From positions 1,337,311 to 1,401,310 of the forward strand of contig VZTG01007782.1 in assembly GCA_013397845.1 (NCBI GenBank): a stretch of 64,000 bases of DNA, in the 5' to 3' direction. Below the pieces are notes generated by a model. It was not told the DNA's origin. It did not search any database and was given only the letters and a program-made list of their open reading frames with translations. The position numbers and the translations under genes were made by a program. Positions 34,089 through 47,400 of the stretch are shown piece after piece; the stretch's first letter is position 1; each line of letters begins with the position of its first letter. The DNA is from Melanocharis versteri (Eukaryota > Chordata > Aves > Passeriformes > Melanocharitidae).

Positions 34089-37000
34089 ATGCAGTATAGT
34101 GCATCACTGAGCTTTCTGCAACCAGCTTTGTCTGATATGAGGAGTGATATTCCCCACTCACAGACTAGAACTGTTCTCTCTAATGAGCTGCAATACCTGA
34201 TGATCAAGATCAACCAGTTAATTATAGTAAATTCAAAACTAGCTTGATAAATTTCTGGTGAGGGGACAAGAAACTGCTAGTTTGAAATACAACTTTATTG
34301 TTTTAATCAATATGCAATCTACAAAATGTTATTGCAAGATTATCAGCATGATCTGTTTATACTTATACTGACAAAAGACCCGAATAAAATTATAGTTTCC
34401 ATTACGAGTAACAGCACTGCTTCAGAGTTATTAAAATTATTGCTAAGAACTACTAACTGCAGCAGTTAGTTACTGTGTTAAGTAACAAAAAGACAAATAA
34501 ATGCAAAATAGAAGTATGGACACCAATACTCCAGCTAAGAAGTCGGCCAGGTAAAATAAACACAACCAAAAGTAACATGTGAAAACATGTGTTCAGATGT
34601 AAAATACTTTTGGACAATTAATACAGGATCGGGAGGAACACAAAGCAAGGAGCTTAGGGATGACAGTGCCTTGGTATCAAGTTCAATGGAGTGCATCATC
34701 GTCCTCATTTCTCGAGAGTTTCTATCCAGGGGCAACAGAACCATTGTTCCCAATCACTGCAAAGCTTCAGCTGTGACATCCAGTAACACCTCTTTTCCTG
34801 TCCTTTGTGCGCTCTTCTGGTTGGAATAAGCAGGCATTGCAGGTTTCTTACTTGCTAACATAAAAAATCAGCTACCATTACCACTATTCCTTTCTTCTTC
34901 TTTTTTTTTTTGCCTCTCTTTTATTCTTAGAGACTTTGATGCAGATCCCATTTTGTCAGTTAAAAGACTTCCATTGACTTCAATGGGTGTTTGAATCCAA
35001 AATTACATCAAGTACCATTTACCTGGAGTAATACAATTAGTATGAGAAAGATGAATGCAAAGATAAAGATTGTCGGTCTCAGCAAATACGACACTTTGTA
35101 AGTAAGGCAAACACACTATAAAAATAGTTGTTCTCATTGATTTCTGTTTTAAATATAAAATATCCCAAACCCTGCTGGTCCTTTGTGAAGGAAACACAGA
35201 TAGTATCTAAATACTGCCCTGCAGTAAATGTTAGCAAAATGTCAGCCTCTTAAGTGACCCAGACAGTTGGGAGCATTTCAGTGACTGCAGGCGCTCGCTG
35301 CGGGAGGCAGAGATCAGACACGCGTGAAACCTGGTTCCTCACATGGTGCCAATACCTCATGGGTTATTTAAAGCTCCGGTCCTTCTGCTAGCTGGACACT
35401 GAGCATCACCACAGCTTAAAGCAACTGTTCCTCGTCTCCATTCCCCTCCCCAAAATTACAATTAGACTACTTGTAGCCCAGATTTCTAAAGAATTCAAAG
35501 CTCATGTGTTTACTCACTATCAGCTGCTGTAACATTCATGGAAAATGTTAGCAATGAGTCTTAAAGTTAAGAATATATGTTTACTAAGTTCTGCTCAAGA
35601 CAACACAGAAGAAAGGGGAAGCCTGGGTATTTCTGGTTTGGCACGTTGCAACAGAATAGGAAGTTAGAATTTGATTGGAGGAAAAAAGTCAGACAACCCA
35701 AATTTTCTTTCATTACACTGAAGCCTATTTTTAAATATTCTGACATCAAGGCATATAAACATCAGTGTGAGACTGAGCAGGGTAATTATTCAACCTTAGG
35801 CTGCACTAATTGTCAAGTTTAAACTGAAAGCCATGTATTAAACAGAGTAACTTTCAGTGTAGCAGTATTTCTATGCGACTAATTCCCTGTGATCCTGATC
35901 CAATTCTGATTAATCACGAGTCTTGCAAACCTCAGATGAAAATCCAGGGGGTTTGCAGCACAGATAAAGCTGTAGCTTGACCTTTTTATGCTATTGAGTT
36001 CAGTAACTCTGACTGATCATTTGCACCATAACACCTTAATACAACTCTCTAGCAGGAATGGTGACTTCTAAGGTGGTCATTCATTATTTAAGCCACTCAC
36101 TGCAAACAATAGCTTGTATCTTGAAGGGTCAACACTACACAGACTCCTTAAACACATCCTGAGACACAGCAGACACCTGAGAGCACAAAAGCAGCCACTG
36201 CTTCTGCAGGACCTGTAACACCACCAGGTACCCAATGCCCAAGAGGTGAGTGCTGTGAATGAAGATCCTAAGGTGAAAGAGAGATGAAATGGAGATATTC
36301 GGGTTCCTCCTTCTTAAAAACAGAAAAACAGGGGCCAGCTGAGCAAGACAGGCTTTGGAGAGCAACCACTGTTAATAGGCTTACTGAATTAGCTGTATTG
36401 ATGCCAATTGAAACAAGTCAGCCTCAGACAAAGGTAACTGCAGGTAATTCCAACACATATTTTGCTTCCTCTACCTCACTGAGCAAAGAGGTTAATAAAT
36501 ATTGTAGCTGTAGTACAACCATGGACTTCAGCAAACTGCAGAGCTTGCCATGTTGCCAAGTATAAACACTTTGCCCTGGTGCACACTGTGCCCCTTGGTT
36601 CAGCTGAGCAGAACATAAACCAAAATTAAATATTAATAAAACACACCAAACATGATTTGAAGGTGCTAATGGCTTCTCAAGTCGAAACACAGACAGAGGA
36701 TGCAACAGCTGAGACATATTTGGATCACTACTATAGTCCAACGCTTGCTTAGATTTATAACAATATAATCTGCTAATAAAAAGGGATATATAGAGAGAAG
36801 CCCAAATACCATAATAGTCTATTTGGGGCTTTGGCAATGCAATACCCATAAAAAACCTGCCCTCAGGACTTACTATAGAATCTATTACCCATTTCATTCT
36901 CAGCTTCTGGATGGGGGGAAAAGTTTATTGTGATGAACTAGGTTCATATTATGGTCTTCTGTTTCCTCAGACTGGTAATTTTCTCTGTGTATATCCCACA

Positions 37001-38039
37001 TATTTCTACTTTTGGGGAATAACATTTATCTGTATTTTTACAGAGTGTTCATATAAACAGTTACAAGCTGAACAAAATATAAAGTGAGGCAGTGCATTAC
37101 TATATTTTTGTTCTCCACTGATTTTAGTTTGAAGTAAGGATAATTTTAGGAAAACTGCAGCCAAAAAAAAAGTATCATGAGCATTTTTTTAATTTATCAT
37201 ATTTTTTCAGACCTGGAATTACAGCCTGCAGAAGATGACAAAGGGGATACTGGCTGAAGGGAAGTATTAGACCCTTTCCCTAAAGGCCAATTGTTTGTTG
37301 AAAACACAGTTAACACATCGACATTAGTGATTAGTAGCTCAGGCTGCCTGATGAAGCATCACAGCTTCATGTCTCTTGTGCCAGTCCATTCCTGCATTGT
37401 TTCCCTACAGAAAATGCCTTTAGAGCCAGTAGCATGAAAGCATCTCCCTCCCCATGCATGTCTTAAAAGTTACTCAAAGCCACAGCTCCTGCAGTTTCCA
37501 TACCAACATCTGGAACCTGCACTCTAAAGGAGACACAGAGCAAACAGCAGCAACCAGTCTTTTCTCCAGCTTGTGGGGGAAAACCTCTTAACAGTGTAAA
37601 TTCTCAGAGCCTCATCAGATGAAATGGGCCTGGACTGATTTACACTCCCTGAGAATCCACCCCTTATCTCACTTGCTACAGTGGTGAAAAGGAACTGTCT
37701 AATGCTGGCACAGAAACTTCAATCACATCTGCCATATGGTTTTTTTGCCCAAGAGGTTACTTTGAGTGAACCTATAAATTGCTGAGGAGGAAACAGTTGC
37801 AGCCGCCCAAAAAATAAAGATTATTATTGCAGAGGACCCTTTTTCCCAAAGAAATCACCCAGTTTCCAACTCATTAATTAAGGCTCTTGTTGAGAATATT
37901 ATTTGGACTTGTTCTCTTCACATACATCAAGGCGAGCCAAAACACGAAGGACTTCAGTTTTCAAACAGCACTAAAAAATGTAATTGGTCCTGTTGGACCT
38001 TGCACAAGTGCTGGTCTGCACATAAGCACTCTGGAAGTT

Positions 38040-38045
38040 TTTATT
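38040..38045 (-). terminator. STON1: STON1 candidate polyadenylation signal
   Basis: TTTATT on the + strand (AATAAA on the gene strand), about 360 bases beyond the STON1 stop codon. Other hexamers further on are possible. Confidence 0.35.
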
Positions 38046-38401
38046 CCCAAATATTATATGTCCAAGTGACATGAACCCTTTGAGTAGTGCCATTAGGTTT
38101 CAGTACGGAGTATGAGATCATTCCCAAGTCACAGATACACAACAGGAAAATAATATATTAGAATCAGACCATGAAGTGCTCACATCCTGCAGCTCTGACA
38201 TGCCAGGACTCCCATGACAAGAAGTTTACTTAAACGCAGGCCAAATGACTACTGATGTGCAGACTCAAACCCATAAGCACTAAAAAAAAATTCAATGACC
38301 ATGTTTACCCTAAACTAGGTCATTGCACTTCTTCTAACAATAGAATTTCCTATGTAAATTGATTCCTACTAATATCCTATGACGGTGCCTCCTGTCCTCT
38401 T

Positions 38402-38476
38402 TCATTGCATTAGGCAGTTGCCAGCCTTATCTGGGTCTTCTCCATCAAGCCTAATCCACTTCTTTTCAATTTCAAC
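38402..38476 (-). CDS. STON1: STON1 last coding exon
   Basis: 75 nt in phase 0 after acceptor CCTACAG: VEIEKKWIRLDGEDPDKAGN, CLMQ, TGA at 38404-38402. Human ends VEIEKKWIRIDGEDPDKIGDCITQ. Skipping of this exon is what allows the mammalian read-through fusion. Confidence 0.95.
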   Translation of the reverse strand, partial: VEIEKKWIRLDGEDPDKAGNCLMQ

Positions 38477-41400
38477 CTGTAGGTAGAAAACAAAAAGCAG
38501 CAGGTAGAATTAGCAGATAATTGGACACTGAAAGTGTGAACTGCAGCAATGGCATGGATAAAAGCTTTGACACAAAATCAAAATATTTCCAGACCCAACA
38601 GATTTCAAAACCACTACTCCCAAAAATAGCACAACTGAGCAAAAACAAAGCTGCATGCACAGTCCTATTTGTCAGCCTCATCTTTGATCAGAGGAGGAAT
38701 TACTATTTAATGATTCTTTTGCTCAAAGTCATTATCAAAAGTACATGCAAGATATGTTTAGAATACAAAGCACATTTGCTTTCTAAATAATGTATGGGGG
38801 AGCAGGGAGGAAGAAGAGGAGGAAAACATGGAAAGCATAGCCCTGAGAATACCTGGCAATTGTAAAAAGCTTTCTGAACCACGTGTTTCTGGGGCTGCAG
38901 ATCGCTCTCTACGCCCAGGGACTTCACTTCTGTTCCCGAGGCGCAGGTATCATGAACAACAAACTGGACAGTAGCAAATGGGTACCAGTCAGATGGTATC
39001 TCCTGGTCTGATCCGAGTTCCAGTTTGTAAGACAGGCTGTGTGGATGATCCAAACCTTGGAGAAGAAAAAGAAAACCACCACACCACACCATTAATGAAT
39101 TATCTTGTCTTTGTTTACAGTGTAAGGTTCATCTCCTAGCAAAAGAGCACAGCTTTACCTTTTATAAATACAGAGCTGTTGTTATGATACAAGATTATTC
39201 TATTTGTAATCTTTTGCTACTTAGCCATAAGGTGGCCTCTTGTTCATTTTTGTCTCCTTCAGCACAATTTTCACAGTCATTGTCATTTTACAAATTAATT
39301 TACACAGGATTTACCAGATCATTTCAGCTTCTCATCGAGAAAAGAATATTACGAACTTAAGTCTTTGTTGCCCTAATTCAGATTATTTGACAGAATCTCA
39401 GTTTTCCCTTAAAAATGCATTTCTTATTCTCACAGAAAAATAAAAACTGGAAGGTCCCAGTGTAGCCAAGGCAGAGATGCTGCCCTGTGTCCAATAACCC
39501 CCTTTCCAGAGCTCTCTGCTGTAGAAATTTTACTGCAGTGCTTATTTCAAGTAGTACAGCTATCTTGTGTACCATCATTTATTACAGTATGTCCACAGCA
39601 GGAAGATAAAGGTGCAGCTGCAGCTCAGAGTGCTGCTCAAACAAGATACATCCCACTCGCCAGGATAAGGGCTACCTGGAGTCCCTATGTAGCTTGGAAA
39701 AGAACATACCCCATTTCTGAAAAAAAAAAAAAAAAGTATTGCTAAAATAACTGTGATGTTATAAAGCAGAGTCATGAAGTATTTGTGCAGCATATTCTGA
39801 ATTACTTTCATCATCCCAGGGATGATCCTAAGGATCATTTGCTTTAGCATTTCTTACGTGTGGCAATGATAAGGGCAAGCACTTCTCCTGGCACACAGGA
39901 ACACCAAGGTGAAAGCCCTCTCCCCAAATCAGCTGGAGTCAGCAGGCTCACTATGTGTGTGAAAGCAGGATAATACCATTTCCTACAATGAAAAGAATCC
40001 TCTCCAGATTCTTCAGGGCAAAGCGTAGCAATTCTGCATTTTTCCTTCTCTCCAGGATTTTAATCATCAGCATAGACAACTAACTATGCTTTGGCTGCAG
40101 AGAGAGGAAAAAAAAAAAAAGACAGAGAAAGGATTGCCTGTATTTTGTCAAAGGCAAGCCTGGCAGTGTATATTTGGTTTTCATCCATTACACTGAATGG
40201 AATCTTGAAGTTCAGGAAAAAATGTCCCATTCTTTATGCACTGGCTTCCTCTGGTGACAGGAATCAATTTCGTATCAGAATGAAGGAAATACTGAAGACG
40301 GAGTTAACATAAACTGAGCTTTATCCGTCCCATGGGAAAAATCATGGTAATATTCCACATCCACAGGCTCACAGGCATTTTGTAAGGCAAAAATAAATAA
40401 AAAAGCTGCATCTCCATTGCTCCTGGGAGCCTTGGGCTGGGTGCCTGTCTGTGCTGCAGGTTTTCCCTGCAACATTACACACACCTCTGGGCACACCTCA
40501 GGAGAGGGTCCTGCAAGGCACTGGAGCACAAAGATCCCCAGCTTGCAAGGAGTGCCATGCCAGGGGTATGCAGCACGTGGCTCAAGTCTCAGGACAATAA
40601 CACAAAACACAGAGACCAGTAAAACTGCAACATCAGGGATTTTATTATGGAAATAGAGGAGGGAACAAAGTCAGAAATAAGGATTACAACCACCTGCCAA
40701 CGTCTTAAGAATGAAGCTGGAGCACGGAACAAGTGTGAGGAGGAGATGGTGTTTCACCACTCGTACCCAGGGACAGGCAGATCACAGCTCTGTGATGTGA
40801 GCCTTGTCCATGATCTGCTGCTGGTCATCTCTTGCTGTGTCCAAGACCATTTCTCCTGCACTAACACTCTCTTGGTCCACAGTCCCTCTTCCAGACTGCC
40901 TGGACATGGTGGAATGAGTCCCTGTTGATGTGGGCTTCTCCATCCTTGAATCCTCCATAATCTCAGCAACAGGACACCACAGGGAATACCCTGTTCCAGA
41001 GCCAAACTGCAAGACGTCATCCCATCTGAACTGTGCTCCTTTTGGCTCCCAGGACCTGCTCCCCTCTCCCGAGGTGGTGCCAGGATGCAGCCTGGCAACA
41101 CACTTGACCTGCTCTTTGTGCTGTTTGCTGGGTTGGGCTGCACAGGCTGCACAGTGCCAGCCACAAGCGAAGCATCCTGGGGAGGACGGCAGGAACTGCA
41201 GCACCAAGATGGCATGGCGTGTCTTGGCCAGGGAAGAGGCACTATCTGCCTCTGGGGCTGTGGTTAATCAAGGATCTGAGCAAAAAGGGTTTGTTGTTCG
41301 GAGCTCATTTGGGGTAGAGGGCAGCCGGCATAGATCTGAGGGCTTTTGGAGATCAAATTCAGCATGAACTTCTGTGAGAGTTTTCTTGGGGGGAGGCCTA

Positions 41401-44400
41401 TGAAGAAACAAATAGCGCTGGGAATTGTCTAGCAAATTATTTTGTCTTCTGAGAAATGGAATCCAGAAATAATCACTGCTTGGAATTTTCTGGGCAGATA
41501 TCGGATGGTAAGTGTTGGATAATAGATGTCCACTTGAGTCCAGATGTAAATGGGCCATACCTCTTGATCTGTTGCTGGTTTCCCTGCTAGATATGGCATA
41601 GTTGTGATTCAGGACCACCTATCCCTTAAATAAACCTTTAATATAAACCTGGGTTTATATTCCAGCTGACCCACAGCCGTGAGGTGGTCTTGCTGTTGGG
41701 ATGCAGTGAGTTCTGGGGTGCTTCCTTTTCCTTAGGTGGTAACCTGCAAAGGCAGAGACAACAGGTTTGGGATTTGGATAAGGCTGCTGCCTTGGGTCCT
41801 CTGGAACAGCTTCCATTGGACTTTAGCCTAATCCTAAAACACAGGGCTCCCCCCAGCCCACCTGTCTCTTGTACCAACACCAAAGTCAGAGGGAGGTACT
41901 CACCCTTGCACTTGTGGAGAATTTCCTCTGCCACTGCTGGGCTGTGCTAGAAGTGTAGAGCAACTTCTTCCCATCAGCTGTCAGATGACAAAGTGACTGA
42001 CCAGCATTTCGGAAGACTGTGAACATCACCTTAGTTTTCACCTAAAGCTGAGCAGTTCTTGTCATCTCTGCTCCATGGAACCACTGCTTCCCAGGCCTCG
42101 TGTTACACCGGAGTTAGAAGAAGAAAGGGAGGCTGCGTGTAGAAGATCCTTTTGCAAAAGAAACTGTAATGCTGAAAAAGCCAGGTGTTGGCCAGAAGGA
42201 GAGAAAAGGTGGTGCTGTGGAAAGACAGGTGGGTTGGAGTGGGCACAGTGTGCTAAAGTGATGTATTCAGAGCCCTGACATATTCAAGATGACATATTCA
42301 AGCCCAGATCTCCAAAATGTGGCCCATCGGGCACGGTGGAGACATGAGCACCTGGACCGACGAAATCAAACCACTCCTGAAAGGCAGCCAGAAAAATCTG
42401 GGGAAATTACTGAGCTTTTGCTGTCTAGCTTATGAGACAGAAACCCTGCAGTTTAGGTGTCTATGCAACTTGGTAAGACTTCTGTGAATTGGGAGATTTT
42501 AGTCTGCCCTAATCTGAAAATCGGGCTCGTTTCCTAAAAGCATTCCAAATTCTTGCTCTCTTTCTCCAAAGAATACCAACAAAAAAGCCAAAACAAACAA
42601 ACAAAAGATCAGTAAAACTATGAAACTGGATTCCAAATATCATTTAGCATTCATATAGCATTTCAAAAGCAATTAATAATCTAACTTGGCACTTATTAAC
42701 ACTGTTTAGCCCTTTTTCACCTGTGTAAGTAGCATTCTGAGAAATGATCTGAGAAATTGATCTGAGAAAGGCTCATGAAGCAAAGCAATTAAGGCCAAAA
42801 TAATGTACTGGTTATCTTAGTTGTGTAATAATTCTATTTTTGCAATATAGGTCCAGTTCTAAAACTCTTATTTTGAACATGAAAACATAAGCAATTACTA
42901 AGAACAGATTTACTTTAGGGTTGTTAGAAGTTAATGACTCCTGCAGCTATGTCTAAATGGGTACATTTAGCCAAGCTACTGGGAGAAGTGCATAGGAAAT
43001 ACAGGAATGGGACAGTACCACCACCAAGCACCAGTTCAAAGTGGTGCCAGTGCCAGAAGGAGGTGGCTGGGCAGAGATAGAGCCCACCTGACAAAGTCAC
43101 GGCTTTGAGTTTCCACCTAAGCAGAAAATAAAAAATAAAAATAAAATTTAAAAAAAANNNNNNNNNNNNNNNNNNNNNNNNNNNNNAAAAATAAAATTTA
43201 AAAAAAAAAAAAAAACCAGCACTTGGTGGTTCCCGGGAACCACATCACCTCCCACAGCAGAGTCCATGCACAGATGCTAAAGGCAGTAACAAGGCTGCCA
43301 GCAGCCACAACCTCCTCAAGCTCCAATTTGCTGTGTTGTCTAGTCCCTGCTTCCTCAGTGTGGCTCCATGATGCAGAATGAAAGAAGAAATAATCAGCTG
43401 AAGAGCTGCTGCTTTACACAACGGCTCGGGGATGGAGGTGTCCTAGCAGGAAACATCACAGGGCTCAAATTTACACAGCAAGCGATTAAAGCATGGTGCT
43501 TTGCAGTTCAGTCTCTCCCCTGCTCCCTGGGAACTCCCTGGGAAGCAGCTGACACAGCTTCTCCACTGCAGAGTCTGACCCCAGTACTGTGCTAAAATCA
43601 TAGCATGTTCTGTGTTTCCTTACACAAAGCCCCAGTTTCACAAACACAGACTCAGGTTGCAGAAATTTCACTGGATCAACCCTTCAAAGCCTATTGCTTT
43701 TTTCCTTTTTTTTCTCTTTTTTTTTTAAATAATGCTAAAATTCCAACTACAAACTCAACATCTATATATCTGAATAGGCATAGGCAGCTTTTAAAAGTCT
43801 GGTGTTTCTTGCAGCTCCTACTGACTTCATTTGGCCAGCACTTTTCCAAGAAAACACTTAAGAAGAATCCAGTGCATATTAGCATATTTCAATGTCTATA
43901 AATGGAGCCACAATATAACTGTAGGCAACCTTTCCTTCCCCCTTCCTTTTTTATTTTTTTTAAGAAGCCTTGGACAAAGGCTTTTTGAAAGCAAAATCCT
44001 CAGCATATTTTTCCGCCAGCGGTAAACACATTATGAAAGTTTACATATTTCTATTAGTTTGAGTGTCTCCAGACTTTTGGCACGCCTTGGGACAACTCTA
44101 TTTTTAAACTCTTAACTGTGTACAGAGCACTTGATAAAGAGGTTTAAAATTTGACTGGGCAGTATTTCTACCAAAATGGTTTTTTCAAACGCACGAACAT
44201 TTCACAGAGACAAATGATTCTGCAGATCTCAGCTAGAGGAATTATTCAAATGTCAAAAGTTTAAGCTACTGGTAGAAAATAATGTAAAGCCGTGGAATGC
44301 CTCAAAAAAACCCAGTTCTTCCTTTCAAATTACTTAAATCTGAAGTTAATTGTGCACATCAAGTCTTCAGGTGAAAGAACTGCAGGGAATTTGGAAGACT

Positions 44401-47400
44401 TATAAACTTCTTTAAAATTGCCTAAACTGCTGACTTGATTTTACAGAAGCAAACCTACGCTAAATAGCAAAGAATACTAAAAGCTACCCAAACAGTCCTG
44501 TAAGCCTTGGGAAAACACTTGGGTCACAGCAAGATGGTGCAAGTCTCTGAAACCTGGAGCATGGGACAGGGATTTTGAAGACCTGAAGAATCTTCTTCTG
44601 CCTTCTAGTTCTCCTAGAGCTCTCCATCAACTCCTCTGCCCTCCCTGTCCATCTTCCAGTCTCCCCAGGCAATGCCTTTATCTTCCCTCTCTCTGTCATT
44701 GCTCTTCACCAGCCATTAGTCCTGGCTTAGTAGTAGAATACCTGAAACCAGGCCTTGAGAAGATAAAATCTTTTCTGGATATTTTAAAGAGGCAGTTAGC
44801 CCAGACAGGATAGTACAAGACTAGGACTATCCATATGTTAGTAACACACTCTTCCCCCTTTTTTAAAAGTACAGATTTTACAGATATTTTACAGGAAATG
44901 CTTTAACAGGTGTCCTTGTCTTACACAAACCCCCAAAGCGTCAGGTACACAGAATGCAAAGGATCTAGCAAAGGCTCAAATGCCTTCACTCTACAGAACT
45001 TGCAGCAGGATACTGTATTCCTCAAGAATTTTTATGCCTTTAGAAAAGTACTATGTCTTTAGAAAGGTACTGGTAACATGACTAAAAATTGGAATTTTAA
45101 ACCCAAATATTTCTATTTTTCATCTTCAAAAAGTCATATTTTCTCCTTCAAATTAAGGTAAATTAACTACTTCCACGTGTGCAATTAAAAACGTAGCTGC
45201 TTTTACTGCTAAGTTTTCGGTGAGGTACCACCAGCAGAAAGAAATGGGAATATAATGGGAGGCATTTTTTGCCAGTGCAGTTGTTGCCGTGAATGTACAG
45301 TCTCAATGCACAAACCCATGAAAGGGGTAATAGAAACCAGCCTTTGCAAAAGCACAGTTGCCCTCCTACAGCAAATTTAACCACAGCACCTTCTAGTTCT
45401 GTACCATACCTACTGTTTCTTAAATGATGCTGGAAAGCCAAGACACAGCAGTGACAATGCAATGTTTTCTATTAGCTGGGTGATATTGGGTGAACAAATC
45501 GTTTTACCAACCAACTTCTGCTTCCCGTCCCACCCATTGCCCAGCTGGTACATGGGAAGCATAAACCCTTCCCTCAGCCTTACTACTACAGACTTGAGGT
45601 TTACTCAGAACTCCATCAGCTCCACTTCCATGATACTGCACACTTCAAATCACTGACAGTACATCTGTCTCTATCAAATAAATCAGGAAAACATGGTTTA
45701 AAAAAATTGATAAGTCTGCATTCTCTTTTTCCTAAAAGATTACTCCAGCTTCTACCAACAGCATCCCACAGATAAAAACCCAAACCACCACAGCTGATGG
45801 AGGGACACAAGCATAAACCCAGTGAAGACACACACCCAAGCCCATCACTTCATAGCACATATTATTTACTTGAATTTTTATCTGGAAGCCTGTCAATCTT
45901 CCACACCACAGCCCTGTAGGCACTCTCGTATTTTGCTGTTCCAACCGAGACTTGGATTACGGGATCAGATTCAACCTCGTGCAAAGCCCCAAGGCATGCT
46001 CTCCTATTCATTTTCGCTTTTAGGGACTTCTGCCTTTGGAGGTTCATGGTCCAGAGTGCTTTGATCCACTGTGTGGGAACAGGAAAGCGTATCATAACAT
46101 TTTCACAGTATTTCACAGAGGGTAAACGTGTCGGGATCTGAGCAGTTGAAGACATGTTTATGAAAGCCTGAAGTTCAATGTACGCCCCCTGAACCACCAC
46201 TGCAGCCTTCACCGAAAAGGGAAGGTCTTGCCCATTGTAGCGTGTCCTGAAACGCATCAGTTCCAGCCTGCAGGCATCCGGCGGTGTAAACTTAATAATC
46301 CGCGATTGCTCGAATTCCTGCGCTTTGACACAGTTATGGAAATGGCAGTCGAGAATATCGATCCACTTCCTCTCCTGCTCCTTCTCAAAGTAACGCTTGT
46401 CCCTTTTCTGGAGCTCCAGGTCGTTCAGGGTCAGAAAACACTCGGCACCGCCATTCACAAAACACAGGCAGTAAATGTGCGTGATGACCGCACTTTCTAC
46501 GAGTCTTCCTTCTGCCTTAGTGACTTTCCCCCAAAAGTTATCCACTATTTCCAGAGTCATTTCCTGCTCTTCATAATTCCTCTTTTGTCTGGAAACAGTA
46601 GGAAGTTTCATGAGCTCCTCCTCGACCGTCACGAGGAAATCGGTGAAGTCGTTATAATCCGTGGTGCCCAGCTTTAACATCTGCTCCACCTCTGGCTCAT
46701 GGATCACCTCTACTTTGGGGTGGTACCTCCTCTTCTCCGTGTAAGACACGCACTCGATCTTCACAGTGTGGATTTTTCCTGAGACATTGTAGCTCTCCAG
46801 TTTGGGTTCGGACAGCTTGCACTGCGGCTGCAGCTGGAATTCCTTGAAAGGTTTCTCCAGGCCCTTTTCATAATACATCTGCAACACCCCTCCAGCCAGG
46901 ACGCGCAGGTAAATAGGGCCCCACTGCCGAGATGACATCATGTTCTTCTTTTCAGGAATCCTCAGCATGAACGGCCACCCATCTGATTTCCGGCTCCTGA
47001 AAAGGCTGCGTGGGATGGTGGGGGAGAGCTTGTGCCACGAGTGAGTGCTGGAGATGGGTGGGTTTTCCACAGCCTCACAGCTATCAGCTTGCAGGTGTTC
47101 AAGCCTCTCACAGATGTAGCTGAAGGAGCCCTGGTTAAGGCTTTTCTGATCATGACAAGTTTCTTTGTCTCTAGGATGACACCCGCTCCTGTCAAGCACT
47201 TTGTCCTTCCTGTGCATGCTGACATTAGCTGGCGACATGCTGAGGGAGCACCCTTCCTTCCAAAAAGGACTGGAAAAAGCACAGTCGCTGTGGAAGTACG
47301 GGAAGTGTCCTGGAGCCAGCTCCTCACAGCTTCCTGGTGGGTTAGGGCTTCCTTCATCTGCTGATTTGGAGACCAAAGTCTTAACTGGGTGGTCATCAGG

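Larger units (their letters stand above)
27691..38039. other. Intergenic region between STON1 and GTF2A1L
   Basis: About 10 kb without a recognised gene. It holds a MIR-like SINE (about 29.53-29.67 kb), a CR1 fragment (33.57-34.09 kb) and otherwise unique AT-rich DNA. In mammals, STON1-GTF2A1L read-through transcripts cross this interval. Confidence 0.7.

Noticed and set aside
40647..41367. Several 90-160 codon frames on both strands near 41 kb
   Set aside because: Overlapping on both strands, no family resemblance, inside a STON1 intron.
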